From an uncultured Bacteroidales bacterium (GTDB lineage Bacteria; Bacteroidota; Bacteroidia; Bacteroidales; Paludibacteraceae): a DNA stretch of 64,000 bases. Of the stretch, positions 25,173 through 34,685 are shown in pieces. The stretch spans positions 1 through 64,000 of the forward strand of contig UQNE01000004.1 in NCBI GenBank assembly GCA_900542355.1, read 5' to 3'. Each line of letters begins with the position of its first letter. The stretch's first letter is position 1. Made by a program: the position numbers and the translations under genes. Below the pieces are notes generated by a model that was given only the letters and a program-made list of their open reading frames with translations, was not told the DNA's origin and did not search any database.

Positions 25173-25721
25173 CTACTTTTGATGGCTGATTTCTTGCCCT
25201 ACAGTATTGTAGTGCACTCCCTCTTTGAGGATTACGATTTGACCATTTTCCATCATCTTGGATACGGCATTTGCTTTATTGACCTCTACATCCGAAAGGG
25301 CGGTTGTCGAACTATAGTCTATTTGTACACTTACAATCATACCATACATGTTAAAGTCCTCGCCCATTTGCACATAGGAGTTGAGAGCATAACCAACGAT
25401 AGGGTCGACTCCTGCATGACTATATTTGGCATCATTGGCACAAAACACTGTGATACCAGTGATAGTAATATCCTGGTCTGCAGTTGCAGTAAGCGTAAAT
25501 TTACCACCATTACCATTCACGGATAGATACTTGTCGCAATTTATCCAAGTATCTTCTTGATTTTCAAGTTGAACACTTATGGGTGTGCTTTCGCTTGTAG
25601 TGGCACTAATGACCTTTGTTCCATAACCCGAAAAATCGTTATGGGAGAATGACACCTGTTCTGCAAAAATAGAACTTGCAACCATCACTGCGATAGTAAT
25701 GACAACAAAAACTTTTTTCAT
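25173..25721 (-). CDS. Secreted beta-rich protein with degenerate sorting-type C-terminus
   Basis: The protein has 182 residues with a signal peptide (MKKVFVVITIAVMVASSIFA). The middle is Ser/Thr/Asn-rich beta structure. The end, ENGQIVILKEGVHYNTVGQEI, resembles the terminal ENGQ-hydrophobic-K-G-YN-GQ segment often seen on secreted Bacteroidales proteins and thought to derive from a T9SS C-terminal domain. Function unknown. It stands alone between leuS and tkt. Confidence 0.65.
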   Translation of the reverse strand: MKKVFVVITIAVMVASSIFAEQVSFSHNDFSGYGTKVISATTSESTPISVQLENQEDTWINCDKYLSVNGNGGKFTLTATADQDITITGITVFCANDAKYSHAGVDPIVGYALNSYVQMGEDFNMYGMIVSVQIDYSSTTALSDVEVNKANAVSKMMENGQIVILKEGVHYNTVGQEISHQK

Positions 25722-25813
25722 ATTGTTCTGTGAGTTAATGTTCTATCAAATGCACATTATCTTTTTGCCTGTGGCAGTAGTCAAGCAATCCTTGACAACT
25801 GATTTCTTATATC

Positions 25814-27823
25814 TTACAGTAACTTTTTCACTTGCTCATAGACATTTTGGGCGGTGAAGCCGAGTTTCTCGTCGAGGACTTTGTAGGGGGCGGAGAAGCC
25901 GAAACTGGGTAAGCCCCAGATGCTGCCGTTCTCGCCAACGAGGCCTTCGAGGGTACATGGCAGACCGGCAGTCAAACCGAAACGCACGATGCCTTGGGGC
26001 AGTACTTCGGCTTGATACTCAGCACTCTGCTGACGGAAGAGACCTTCGCTCGGAACGCTGACGATTTGCAGGCGGATGCCCTCTGCGCGGAGAAGTTCGG
26101 CACCTGCCATGAGGGTGCTGACTTCGCTACCCGATGCCAACATCACCACTTGCGGGTTCTCATCTTTGCTGACGATATAGGCTCCGCGGCGGAAACCTTC
26201 GAGGTTGGTATTGGGTACAGGCGCAATGTCTTGTCGGCTGAGAATCAGTGCCGTAGGTGTAGCGGTGTTCTCCATAGCCAAACGCCAAGCCATAGTGGTC
26301 TCTTCGGCATCGGCGGGGCGCAGAACTAACATTGACGGCTTGCCCGAGTGATTGTGCAGTTTCTCCATTAGGCGTATCTGCGCCTCTTGCTCCACAGGTT
26401 CGTGGGTAGGTCCGTCCTCGCCTACGCGGAATGCGTCGTGGCTCCAGATAAACTTAACCGGTATCTCCATCAACGCCGCCATACGCACGGCGGGTTTCAT
26501 ATAATCGCTGAAGACAAAGAAAGTACCGCACGCGGGGATGATACCTCCGTGGAGTGCCATACCGATACAAACGCAAGCCATAGTCAGTTCGCTCACGCCT
26601 GCTTGCAAGAACTGACCGGTGAAGTCGCCGCGATGAATGGCGTGGGTCTTTTTGAGGAATCCGTCGGTCTTGTCCGAGTTGCTCAGGTCGGCAGACGAAA
26701 CAATCATATTGCCTACATGCTCAGCCAAATAGCCCAACACGGTGGCCGATGCATTGCGGGTAGCCGCACCTTGCTTTTGCACTATCTCGCTCCAGTCGAT
26801 ACACGGTACTTCGCCGCTCATAAAGGTTTCGTACTCGTTGGCAGCCAGCGGGTTAGCCTGTTTCCACTCGTAGTACTGCTCGTAGCGTTGGTTGGCAATC
26901 TCGCGCAGTTGTGCCGCACGCGCATCGTACATCTCTTGTACCTCGGGGAAGATAGCAAACGGGTTCTCGGGGTCGCCGCCAAGGTGCTTGACTGTAGCCT
27001 CAAACGATGCGCCCGACTTGCTCAACGGCTGTCCGTGGGTCGAGCATTTGCCCTCGAAGTTAGCCCCGTCGGCGGTAACGCAACCTTTGCCCATCGTGGT
27101 ATGTCCGATGATTAGGCTCGGGCGTTGTTGCTCGGCTTTTGCGCGGGTCAGTGCCTCGCGGATAGCGTCGGGGTCATTGCCCTGAATCTCTTGTACGAAC
27201 CAACCCCATGCCTCGTATTTGGCTGCTACATTCTCTGCCGTAACCTCGCGACAGTCGGTGGATAGTTGCACCTCGTTGGAGTCGTAGAACATAATCAGGT
27301 TGTCCAATCCGAGGAAGCCTGCCATACGCCCTGCGCCTTGCGAAATCTCCTCTTGCACACCGCCATCGGAGATAAAAGTGTAAATTGTCGGGTTGTGGAT
27401 TGCTCCGTAGCGTGCATTCATCCATTTGGCAGCGATAGCAGCACCTACGGCGAAGGTATGCCCTTGTCCGAGAGGACCTGAGGTGTTCTCAATGCCGTGT
27501 TGCAGGTCGCGCTCGGGGTGCCCCGGCGTTACGCTGCCCCATCGGCGAAGCGTCTGCAGGTCTGCCATCGAGTACTTGCCCGCCATACACAACTGTGCAT
27601 AGAGCATAGGTGCCATGTGTCCGGGGTCGAGGAAGAAGCGGTCGCGTGCTTCCCACTCGGGATTCTCGGGGTCGTATTCCAAGAACTCAGAATAGAGCAC
27701 ATTGATAAAATCCGCGCCACCCATAGCACCGCCCGGGTGTCCGCTTTTTGCTTTTTCTACCATTGCAGCAGCCAATATACGGATGTTATCTGCCGCCCGA
27801 TTCATAAGTTGTGTTGTATTCAT
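25814..27823 (-). CDS. tkt: Transketolase
   Basis: The protein has 669 residues. KSGHPGGAMGGADFI near the N-terminus, GPLGQGHTFAVGAAIA, the thiamine diphosphate motif GDGG-like SDGGVQEEISQGAGRM...NLIMFYDSNEVQ, and the DGPTHEPVEQ block are all present. It moves two-carbon units in the non-oxidative pentose phosphate pathway. The length is normal. No neighbours are functionally linked. Confidence 0.96.
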   Translation of the reverse strand: MNTTQLMNRAADNIRILAAAMVEKAKSGHPGGAMGGADFINVLYSEFLEYDPENPEWEARDRFFLDPGHMAPMLYAQLCMAGKYSMADLQTLRRWGSVTPGHPERDLQHGIENTSGPLGQGHTFAVGAAIAAKWMNARYGAIHNPTIYTFISDGGVQEEISQGAGRMAGFLGLDNLIMFYDSNEVQLSTDCREVTAENVAAKYEAWGWFVQEIQGNDPDAIREALTRAKAEQQRPSLIIGHTTMGKGCVTADGANFEGKCSTHGQPLSKSGASFEATVKHLGGDPENPFAIFPEVQEMYDARAAQLREIANQRYEQYYEWKQANPLAANEYETFMSGEVPCIDWSEIVQKQGAATRNASATVLGYLAEHVGNMIVSSADLSNSDKTDGFLKKTHAIHRGDFTGQFLQAGVSELTMACVCIGMALHGGIIPACGTFFVFSDYMKPAVRMAALMEIPVKFIWSHDAFRVGEDGPTHEPVEQEAQIRLMEKLHNHSGKPSMLVLRPADAEETTMAWRLAMENTATPTALILSRQDIAPVPNTNLEGFRRGAYIVSKDENPQVVMLASGSEVSTLMAGAELLRAEGIRLQIVSVPSEGLFRQQSAEYQAEVLPQGIVRFGLTAGLPCTLEGLVGENGSIWGLPSFGFSAPYKVLDEKLGFTAQNVYEQVKKLL

Positions 27824-27912
27824 ATCCTCTTTGTTTAGGGGTTAGTGATTTTCGGTTTTTGGGTGTGGTGCATTGGCTTTGCGCCTGCATACACCTTGAA
27901 TAAGATAGGGAA

Positions 27913-28866
27913 TTATTTCAGCGTTACTGCTTTTACCAGCGAGTTGTCGTGTTTCATCTCGCGCAGGATCTCGTTTAAGATTCCGTTGATAAACAGGTAA
28001 CTCTTCTCGCCCGAGTACTCTTTGCCCAACTCGATGTACTCGTTGAGCGACACTTCTAATGCGATGTTGGGGAAATTGAGAATCTCAGCCAGTGCCACCT
28101 CAAGGATGATTCGGTCCATATAGGCGATACGGTCGGCATCCCAGTTCTTGAGGTGTGCGTTGATCAATTGCTCGTACTCCTCATGGCCTTGAACGGCATA
28201 GCGCAGCAAGTCGTTGGCAAAGCGCAATTCTTCTTCTTTGTCGAACATCGGCAGCAGTTCTTGGTCGGGGGTAGAATATTCTTTGAAGCGTTTGATGGTT
28301 TTGATTACATAACTCAAAACGATATCCACATCGGTTGTCCAGTTGGCACCATCTAACGCCACTTCCATAGCATCGAGTGCATCGATAAACGCTTCGTTGC
28401 CGGGGATGATGGTTTCAAAAATCTTGCGCCAGATTTTCTTGTCGTCTTCGTAGGTGCAATCGGGTGCCGACATATACTCTCGGTAGAGGTTGCTTTCGAG
28501 CAGTTGGCGGTGGATAGCCGTAGTGGCGCACATACCGGCATTCCAGTCAAGATGGTTCTCGTCCAGCCAGTTGCGCAATGCACGGTTGTCGAACAACTGT
28601 TGCGCCAATCGGTTGTGTACAAAACGACGATTAGGAACATACTCTTTGTGCAACACTTTCGCACGCCCTTCCGCCTGCTGTATCTGCGACTCCGCATAAC
28701 TCGTCAGTTCATTCACAAAGTCGAGCAACACCATGTACAGGTCGTAGGTGTTGGCAAAACTCTTTTGCAACTCTTTCTGTGCGGTGAGCAATGTCTTGTC
28801 TCCGTCTTGATAGTAGGCGAATAGCGTCTGTACGATACGCGTTCGCACCAATGTTCTGTTGATCAT
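27913..28866 (-). CDS. nusB: Transcription antitermination factor NusB, long Bacteroidetes form
   Basis: The protein has 317 residues, twice the size of E. coli NusB. The NusB RNA-binding fold is in the C-terminal 130 residues (DRIAYMDRIILEVALAEILNFPNIALEVSLNEYIELGKEYSG...FINGILNEI), while the N-terminus (MINRTLVRTRIVQTLFAYYQDG) retains the first helix and a large helical insertion lies between. It should act in rRNA antitermination. A divergent promoter pair is shared with the DUF3276 gene. Confidence 0.9.
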   Translation of the reverse strand: MINRTLVRTRIVQTLFAYYQDGDKTLLTAQKELQKSFANTYDLYMVLLDFVNELTSYAESQIQQAEGRAKVLHKEYVPNRRFVHNRLAQQLFDNRALRNWLDENHLDWNAGMCATTAIHRQLLESNLYREYMSAPDCTYEDDKKIWRKIFETIIPGNEAFIDALDAMEVALDGANWTTDVDIVLSYVIKTIKRFKEYSTPDQELLPMFDKEEELRFANDLLRYAVQGHEEYEQLINAHLKNWDADRIAYMDRIILEVALAEILNFPNIALEVSLNEYIELGKEYSGEKSYLFINGILNEILREMKHDNSLVKAVTLK

Positions 28867-28933
28867 TCTTTTATTTTTACTTTCTCGTGATGTGCATGTA
28901 GCCGCCTCCGCAGCCTATCGCACAAATTATCCG

Positions 28934-28965
28934 CAAAATTACACAAAAATTTTGTACTATGCAAA
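28934..28965 (-). promoter_or_regulatory. Promoter of nusB
   Basis: On the minus strand, TTTG (28965-28962), a 20-bp spacer and TAATTTTG (28941-28934). Confidence 0.8.
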
Positions 28966-28981
28966 AAAAGCAGTAATTTTG
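28951..28981 (+). promoter_or_regulatory. Promoter of the DUF3276 gene
   Basis: TTTG (28951-28954), a 19-bp spacer and TAATTTTG (28974-28981), interleaved with the divergent nusB promoter. Confidence 0.85.
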
Positions 28982-29013
28982 CAGCCGATAATTTCAATAC
29001 TAACTATTCAAAG

Positions 29014-29418
29014 ATGGAAAATCGTAGATTTGAAGACAGAAAAGAACCGGAGATTGTTTACTCTCGTTCTGTGAAGGCGGGGAAGCGCATCTACTATTTA
29101 GATGTACGCAAAGCGCGTAATGAGGATTTGTATCTCTGCATTACAGAGAGCAAGAAGAAAGCCGCAGGCGAAACTGAGGTTCCACAGTTTGAGAAACATA
29201 AATTGTTCCTCTACAAAGAGGATTTTGCTCACTTTACCGAGGGACTACAAGATGTAATCAACTATATCCAAGAGCAACTCGGCACCATAGAGGAGCGTCA
29301 GGAGTGGACTCCCGAGCAGAGCAACGAAGCACCTGCTGCCGCTGAAGAGACCGCAGAGGAGAGTGCTACCGCTGAGACCAAGAAGAAGGGGTTGTTCGGT
29401 TTCCTCAAAAAAGACTAA
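29014..29418 (+). CDS. DUF3276 PUR-like nucleic-acid-binding protein
   Basis: The protein has 134 residues. VYSRSVKAGKRIYYLDVRKARNEDLYLCITESKK and KHKLFLYKEDFAHFTEGLQDVINYI form the PUR-repeat-like fold of DUF3276 (PurA-like). Residues 95-125 are Glu/Ala-rich, and the end KKKGLFGFLKKD is basic. Family members bind single-stranded nucleic acids; a precise role is unknown. It is monocistronic, with a promoter and a terminator. Confidence 0.9.
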   Translation: MENRRFEDRKEPEIVYSRSVKAGKRIYYLDVRKARNEDLYLCITESKKKAAGETEVPQFEKHKLFLYKEDFAHFTEGLQDVINYIQEQLGTIEERQEWTPEQSNEAPAAAEETAEESATAETKKKGLFGFLKKD

Positions 29419-29464
29419 TCGATATAGCGTTTCTTATTTTTTAGGGGATTGCTATCTGCCCAAG

Positions 29465-29495
29465 GGCTGCCTGACAAGTGTCGGGCGGCCTTTTT
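29465..29495 (+). terminator. Terminator of the DUF3276 gene
   Basis: GGCTGCCTGA pairs with TCGGGCGGCC (two G-U pairs) over a short loop and is followed by five T. Confidence 0.85.
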
Positions 29496-29499
29496 GGTG

Positions 29500-29539
29500 T
29501 AATGCATAATGATAAATGCATAATGCACAATGCATAATG
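29500..29539. repeat. ATTATGC heptamer array (family A), inverted copy 4
   Basis: GCATAAT, GATAAAT, GCATAAT, GCACAAT and GCATAAT units directly follow the terminator. Confidence 0.7.
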
Positions 29540-29668
29540 TGAGGGAGAAAGGGGAAATTTAGCGAGGGGATGCTAATAGAGGGCGACTTTTTTGCCTTGT
29601 GCTGTGATTAGCATTTTGAAAGCAAATCGAGTGTTTTGCTTTGCAAAATGATATTGGTTAGATTGGCT

Positions 29669-29735
29669 TTAGGTTTCGATGAGGTCTCGACAAGAGTTCG
29701 ACTATTTCTTTAGATAATGAATTTGACAAAATGAT
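29669..29735 (-). repeat. TCGAGACC element (family C), copy 3, inverted
   Basis: The minus strand reads TTTTGTCAAA..., then TCTTGTCGAGACCTCATCG and CCTAA, matching copies at 19.5 and 34.9 kb. Confidence 0.75.
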
Positions 29736-29740
29736 ACTAA

Positions 29741-29780
29741 AATGCACGATGCGCAATACATAATGCATAATGCATAATGG
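29741..29780. repeat. ATTATGC heptamer array (family A), inverted copy 5
   Basis: Degenerate then perfect units: GCACGAT, GCGCAAT, ACATAAT, GCATAAT, GCATAAT. Confidence 0.7.
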
Positions 29781-29828
29781 TTGTGGGTACTTTTTTGGGG
29801 GGGGATTTTTGGGGAGGCTATGGGAGAT

Positions 29829-31070
29829 TTAGCGGAGAATGGCGGCGTTGAGGAGGGGGAGAGCGGCGTTGATGATGTGCTTTGCCACTGTGGATTTGGA
29901 TTCGAGAGGGTAGGCGGTCTGTTCGCCGTTGGAGCGGTAGATAGTTACCTTGTTGGTGTCGCAACCAAAGCCGGCACCGGCATCTTGGAGCGAGTTGAGC
30001 ACAATCATATCCAATCCCTTGGAGGTCATCTTGTGCAGGGCGTTGGCTTCCTCGTTTTGCGTCTCGAGTGCAAAGCCGATGAGCGTTTGTCGGGCTGACT
30101 TGCGTTGCCCGAGGGCTGCGGCTATGTCGGGCGTCTTTTGGAGTGTGAGGCAGAGTGTGTCTTGCCCCGCTTGTTTCTTGATTTTTTGTGTGGCGGTGTT
30201 TTGCGGAGTAAAATCGGCTACCGCAGCGCAGAGAATAGCCATATCGCAGGCGGGGAACTCCTGCACGCATGCCTCGTACATCTCTTGGGCCGAACGGATG
30301 TCGATGATACGGAGCGCGGGACTTTGCTCGAATAGTTCGATGTTGGTCGGACGATATTGCGTCGGTCCGGCTACTACCACCACTTCCGCTCCGCGGCACC
30401 GGCACTCGTGCGTCAAGGCGTAGCCCATCTTGCCTGTAGAGTAGTTGCTGATATAGCGCACGGGGTCGATCTTCTCTTGCGTGGGGCCGGCGGTGATGAG
30501 TATGCGTTTGCCGCGTAGGTCTTTGGGCGTCAGCGCATAGCCTATTGCCTCGTAGATAGCGGCGGGTTCTTGCATTCGCCCTCTGCCACTCGTACCGCAA
30601 GCCAACTCGCCCACGGCGCAATCGAGCATGGTGATGTTGTCCCACTGCGACAGCAGGCGCATAGTCTCTTGCGTGGCGGGGCAGAGATACATCTTGTCGT
30701 TCATGGCGGGAGCCACCACTACGGGTTTGCGCATTGCGCAGAAAGTGGTGGTCAGTGCATCATCGGCAATGCCGTGCGCCATCTTGCCCAATACATTGGC
30801 CGTAGCGGGAGCGATGACCATAAGGTCAGCCCAATCGGGTAGGGAGATATGCTCGGTGCTATGCTCATTGATAGCGGCAAATACATCCGAATAGACCTTG
30901 TAGCCCGAGAGGGTCTGCAAGGTCAATTCCGTAACGAACTTCAAGGCGTTCTTGGTAGTTGTTACTCGCACTTCTGCGCCCGCTTTGCGTAGCAGGCGTA
31001 TCAGTTCGAGCGATTTGTAGGCTGCGATACCACCGCTGATACCTACTAATATGTGTTTGCCGGCGAGCAT
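29829..31070 (-). CDS. coaBC: Bifunctional phosphopantothenoylcysteine synthetase/decarboxylase
   Basis: The protein has 413 residues. The CoaC flavoprotein part (1-180) has GISGGIAAYKSLELIRLLRKAG, a catalytic-His-region TEHISLPDWADLMVIAPATANVLGKMAHGIADD, and PAMNDKMY with the substrate Asn. The CoaB ligase part (185-413) has ITAGPTQEKIDPVRYISNYSTGKMG. It makes 4'-phosphopantetheine in CoA synthesis. It is in an operon with rpoZ and bamD. Confidence 0.95.
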   Translation of the reverse strand: MLAGKHILVGISGGIAAYKSLELIRLLRKAGAEVRVTTTKNALKFVTELTLQTLSGYKVYSDVFAAINEHSTEHISLPDWADLMVIAPATANVLGKMAHGIADDALTTTFCAMRKPVVVAPAMNDKMYLCPATQETMRLLSQWDNITMLDCAVGELACGTSGRGRMQEPAAIYEAIGYALTPKDLRGKRILITAGPTQEKIDPVRYISNYSTGKMGYALTHECRCRGAEVVVVAGPTQYRPTNIELFEQSPALRIIDIRSAQEMYEACVQEFPACDMAILCAAVADFTPQNTATQKIKKQAGQDTLCLTLQKTPDIAAALGQRKSARQTLIGFALETQNEEANALHKMTSKGLDMIVLNSLQDAGAGFGCDTNKVTIYRSNGEQTAYPLESKSTVAKHIINAALPLLNAAILR

Positions 31071-31087
31071 AAACGCACACTCGGTGC

Positions 31088-31423
31088 TTATTTCAGTGCA
31101 TCGTCTTTGTTGCCGCTCTTGTAAACCAAGTCGTTCTCGATGAACTCCTCGGTAGCCATAAGGGTCGGTTTGGGCAGACGCTCGTAGGTACGCGAAATCT
31201 CTATTTGCTCTTGGTTCTCGTAGGTCTCGTCGAGCGAGTCTTGCTGCGGAGTAGAGAAATCTTGCAGTTTGGCGTCTAACTCTTTCTTGAGGGCTACACT
31301 GATTTGGTTCGCACGCTTAGCAATGATAGCCACGGTCTCGTACACATTGCCTACGGGCTCTACCAGTTGGTTCATGTCGCGAGTAATCGTGTTCTTGGGT
31401 GCTCTTGATTGTTTGAAATCCAT
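31088..31423 (-). CDS. rpoZ: RNA polymerase omega subunit, Bacteroidetes form
   Basis: I start at ATG 31423 (MDFKQSRAPKNTITRDM), giving 111 residues; the longer frame enters the spacer after bamD. VYETVAIIAKRANQISVALKKEL is the Rpb6/omega core, followed by a linker and EQIEISRTYERLPKPTLMATEEF, which is typical of Bacteroidetes omega. It aids RNA polymerase assembly. The order bamD-rpoZ-coaBC is a standard Bacteroidales cluster. Confidence 0.88.
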   Translation of the reverse strand: MDFKQSRAPKNTITRDMNQLVEPVGNVYETVAIIAKRANQISVALKKELDAKLQDFSTPQQDSLDETYENQEQIEISRTYERLPKPTLMATEEFIENDLVYKSGNKDDALK

Positions 31424-31477
31424 ATCTTTGTTGTTTTTATAAGTTTCTATTGTGTGTTGTGCATTGCGCACAAACGG

Positions 31478-32281
31478 TTATTCTTTGGTAATTTTTTTGA
31501 TGTCTTTGAGTATCTTGTCGGCTGCCGAACGGTGTTTCGAGTCGGGGTACTCGGTGATAAAACTATAGTACTCGTCTTGCGTATCGCGTGCGCGTTCCAA
31601 TTTCTTCTCCTCATACGAAATCAGCACTTGCTGGTATTTCGCTTGCAGGATGAGCCAGTTCAACTCCTCTTGATATGAGTTGCTCGGATAGGTCTTGAGT
31701 GCGTTCTTGGCTACAATCTCGCAACTCAGATAGTTGTTGCCCAAGTACGAACCGAGGTTGTAGTAGAGTTTGGCGTTGAGGTACTCTTTCTGCGCCAGTT
31801 TGTCGTACATCTCGCCCATCTCGGTGTATGCCTGTTCGGCATAAGGGCTATCGGGGTACAACTCTACGAACTCTGTAAACGACTGAATGGCTTTCTTGGT
31901 GATTTCTTGGTCGAGCCGTGCATCGGGCGAGTCTAAGTAGTAGCAATGTCCCAACTGGAAGCGTGCCTCGATGGCGTACTTGCCTTTGGGATAGTTGCGG
32001 ATGTAGGCTTGGTAGTAGTCGGCAGCCGAGGTGTAGTCTTTCTGCCCCATATAACTGCGGGCTAAGTATGCCAGCACATCTTCGCTGCGCTCCGTTCCGC
32101 GGTAGTATGACGACACATCGTCGAGCAAGGTCTGTGCTTTCACATACTCTTTGTCGTTGAAATAGGACAACGCTTTTTGGTATTTCAACTCGGGGTCGGT
32201 TGATTTTAGCAACTTCTGATACTCCCCGCAGCCTGTGAGGAGTACGCTAATCAACAATATGAAAAGACACTTTTTCTTCAT
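31478..32281 (-). CDS. bamD: Outer-membrane assembly lipoprotein BamD
   Basis: The ATG at 32281 gives lipobox ISVLLTGC (Cys18); frames further upstream cross the promoter. The protein has 267 residues with five TPR-like repeats (e.g. YFNDKEYVKAQTLLDDV, KDYTSAADYYQAYIRNYPKG, YPDSPYAEQAYTEMGEMYDKL). It is part of the BAM complex inserting outer-membrane proteins. A perfect promoter is at 32299-32330. Confidence 0.93.
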   Translation of the reverse strand: MKKKCLFILLISVLLTGCGEYQKLLKSTDPELKYQKALSYFNDKEYVKAQTLLDDVSSYYRGTERSEDVLAYLARSYMGQKDYTSAADYYQAYIRNYPKGKYAIEARFQLGHCYYLDSPDARLDQEITKKAIQSFTEFVELYPDSPYAEQAYTEMGEMYDKLAQKEYLNAKLYYNLGSYLGNNYLSCEIVAKNALKTYPSNSYQEELNWLILQAKYQQVLISYEEKKLERARDTQDEYYSFITEYPDSKHRSAADKILKDIKKITKE

Positions 32282-32298
32282 CTTACGAAATGAGCCTG

Positions 32299-32330
32299 CA
32301 AAGATACTATTTTTTTTTCGTTTACACAAA
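32299..32330 (-). promoter_or_regulatory. Promoter of bamD-rpoZ-coaBC
   Basis: TTTG (32330-32327), a 20-bp spacer and TATCTTTG (32306-32299) on the minus strand. Confidence 0.9.
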
Positions 32331-32436
32331 TAATCAGCAATTTTCGTACCAAAAAATGGTTTATGTCCCTCTATAGATAGTGTCTTTTTGTCCTGCCCTA
32401 AGTATTTAATCCGTTGTGTGTGGGGACAAACGCTAT

Positions 32437-33447
32437 TCATTGTTGCAACGATATACCATGGAATTGCAGACATTGAATAATACTCTTTGCTACATGGTAG
32501 GCGAGATTTACAGGTACAGCATTGCCTATCATCTTATAACCATAATCTACTTTTGAGTAGATAAAGCGGAATGAATCCGGAAAAGTCTGAATGCGTGCAA
32601 CTTCTCTAACTGTCATTCGACGATATAGATATTCTTGACCAGGAACGAAAATTTGTTGATTAGGTGCGACCTTAATCATCGTTGGTGCTTGTGGGTGTAA
32701 TTGACATTGTCGACCGCTTGCTTGTACTGTAAAACCAGGTTCGTCCCAACTGCGCACGCGGTTACGAGACATAAAAATGGGCGAATATGTGCCTACATAA
32801 TATTCATGGTTTGGAAAAAAGCAAGCATCACCATTTGTCAGATTTTTGTCCAAGGCAGGTATAGCAGTGTATTGTAAGTCCCATATAGCATCGCGTAATG
32901 TCGGGCGTGCTTTAGTAGGTTGCGGATATTGGTAATTATAAATTTGTAAATCTTTACGGAAACCAATATAAAATACCCTGTCTCGATCTTCTGGTACATC
33001 GAAATCATTCGCATTTAGCATTTTAAGGTTAACATCGTAACCTGCTTCTGCAAAAAGTTCTAGGAAATTTGCTACTGCTTTTGAGTGGCGTTGTGCCAAC
33101 ATTCCCGATACATTCTCTGCAACAAAAAACAAAGGCTGCACTCTTCGTAGAATACGAATGTATTCATAAAAAAGTTGTCCCCTCGCATCTTCAATACCTT
33201 TCAGTGAGCCAGCCTCGCTCCATGATTGACAGGGCGGACCTCCTATGATACCTGCTACATGCTGTGGAAAGTTACCTTCAGATATTTGCCGAATATCACC
33301 TTCTATCAGTTTGGTATTAGGAAAATTGGCACGAAAAGTAGGACAAATATCTTTGTCAAATTCATTAGCAATGATGGTGTGAAAACCTGCATTTTCAAAT
33401 CCTTTGTCCAGTCCACCTGCACCAGAAAATAGACTGATTAGATTCAT
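32437..33447 (-). CDS. DNA cytosine-5 methyltransferase, M.HaeIII type
   Basis: I start at ATG 33447 ([14 protein letters not shown]), which overlaps the endonuclease stop as ATGA; an ATG at 33456 is possible. The protein has 336 residues. Motif I is FSGAGG, motif [11 protein letters not shown] with catalytic Cys73, then ENVSGM (VI), [13 protein letters not shown] (VIII) and [10 protein letters not shown] (X). With the HaeIII-like partner it should methylate GGCC. It is AT-richer than its neighbours, a sign of horizontal transfer. Confidence 0.92.
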   Translation of the reverse strand: MNLISLFSGAGGLDKGFENAGFHTIIANEFDKDICPTFRANFPNTKLIEGDIRQISEGNFPQHVAGIIGGPPCQSWSEAGSLKGIEDARGQLFYEYIRILRRVQPLFFVAENVSGMLAQRHSKAVANFLELFAEAGYDVNLKMLNANDFDVPEDRDRVFYIGFRKDLQIYNYQYPQPTKARPTLRDAIWDLQYTAIPALDKNLTNGDACFFPNHEYYVGTYSPIFMSRNRVRSWDEPGFTVQASGRQCQLHPQAPTMIKVAPNQQIFVPGQEYLYRRMTVREVARIQTFPDSFRFIYSKVDYGYKMIGNAVPVNLAYHVAKSIIQCLQFHGISLQQ

Positions 33448-34400
33448 AGATTCCATGGGCAGTTAATTGTAATAATAGTAATCGGAACACCAAGAAACTG
33501 AATGTCGAATTTTAGTGTCGGTTTTACATAACTCTCCGCATTGTGTATGCGAAACGAGAATGACCAACCACCATCTAAGTATAGTTCGGCAGTATTACTT
33601 TTTTGTGGAACAAAATCTAAACTTATAATGCGTGTAGGTAGTATTGCAATGGGAATATGGATAGTAGGGCATATTTGTTTTGCCGGTTGATTCAATGTCC
33701 CATGTGTGTTATAAGATTGTATCTCAGTAATATGCTTGGTATCACAACTGATGACTTTATAAAAATCATACTCGCCCAATAGATACTCAACCATTTTTGT
33801 TGGTATCTCTGGATGAGTTGTATATTGCCTTTTTATCTCATCCATAAATGCTTGAACAATAGGACGATATACATCATTGTCTTTATCTGGTAAATCCTTG
33901 AATTTTGTGTGCTTCTTGGCTTCGTCGGATAGATAAGTAAATATAGGTTTAACAGCCTTCCAATATTTTTGAGAACATGGAACACCAAACCATTTATCCC
34001 CAAAATCAATGGTAGGTGAAAGCCTGCTATGTTTCACAGCAAAATGATTATGTTTCAAACTCAGTCCAATTTCCCATGTGATATTACGACGCACAATGAT
34101 AATGTCTCGGACATCACCTTCTTGACCTGCTTTGTCTGGTTGAATGTATAGTTCCAATAAATCACCCCCATCTTCGGTGATGCGTGGTTCGAGTTGAAAT
34201 ATATAAACGACTGCTGCTTTGGCACTAATCTTGTATATATCTTGATCCGTTTTGTCAAGTGTGTTCCAAGCATGTTGCGCAGCAAGAAAACTACTATTTT
34301 GGTCTATTTGTGCAGGGCGGAAATTGCTAATTTCCGATTGTAATGTACATAGAAAAATGTACTCGTATGCTCGCCCTTGATCATTGCTTTTTGTACTCAT
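33444..34400 (-). CDS. HaeIII-family type II restriction endonuclease
   Basis: The protein has 318 residues. [10 protein letters not shown] at the N-terminus and [20 protein letters not shown] followed by [14 protein letters not shown] (about 96-128) are strong matches to the HaeIII endonuclease family; D97, E110 and K116 could form a PD-(D/E)xK-like centre. Cleavage at GGCC is predicted from the family. The stop overlaps the methyltransferase start. Low GC and a 10-nt leader after a perfect promoter are notable. Confidence 0.88.
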   Translation of the reverse strand: MSTKSNDQGRAYEYIFLCTLQSEISNFRPAQIDQNSSFLAAQHAWNTLDKTDQDIYKISAKAAVVYIFQLEPRITEDGGDLLELYIQPDKAGQEGDVRDIIIVRRNITWEIGLSLKHNHFAVKHSRLSPTIDFGDKWFGVPCSQKYWKAVKPIFTYLSDEAKKHTKFKDLPDKDNDVYRPIVQAFMDEIKRQYTTHPEIPTKMVEYLLGEYDFYKVISCDTKHITEIQSYNTHGTLNQPAKQICPTIHIPIAILPTRIISLDFVPQKSNTAELYLDGGWSFSFRIHNAESYVKPTLKFDIQFLGVPITIITINCPWNL

Positions 34401-34415
34401 ATTTTTTTTTCTTGC

Positions 34416-34446
34416 AAAGATAGTATATTTTTATTGGTATTGCAAA
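34416..34446 (-). promoter_or_regulatory. Promoter of the HaeIII-type system
   Basis: TTTG (34446-34443), a 19-bp spacer and TATCTTTG (34423-34416). The endonuclease start is 16 bp past the -7 element. Confidence 0.85.
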
Positions 34447-34539
34447 TCTATAGTTACAAATTTTCTTGCAAAAGTCTTTTAGTATTATAGTTTTCGCATT
34501 TTAATTATAAAAGCATAAACTGCATATTGGGTTCACTAT

Positions 34540-34641
34540 CTACACCTCTATGAGCGCCGTACAATCTTTGTAGAACTTCAGTTCGGCTTCGATGTCTTCG
34601 AGTTGGGTATAGAACTCGTCTTTCTTGTTGGCTTGCGCCAT
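34540..34641 (-). pseudogene. Remnant of an EcoRI-type adenine methyltransferase N-terminus
   Basis: A 33-codon frame opens with MAQANKKDEFYTQLEDIEAE and continues LKFYKD before breaking off and stopping. The KKDEFYTQ-DIE-EL pattern is the start of EcoRI-type adenine-specific DNA methyltransferases, which normally exceed 300 residues. GC content is ordinary, unlike the adjacent HaeIII-type pair. A perfect promoter remains upstream. Confidence 0.65.
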
Positions 34642-34685
34642 ATTTAGCAAAGCAGTACCGCACATAAGGAGATAAAATCGCGCTG

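Larger units (their letters stand above)
29496..29828. other. Repeat-only spacer
   Basis: It carries two inverted heptamer arrays (29500-29539, 29741-29780) and an inverted TCGAGACC element (29669-29735), plus a G-run near 29796. No gene is seen. Confidence 0.7.
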
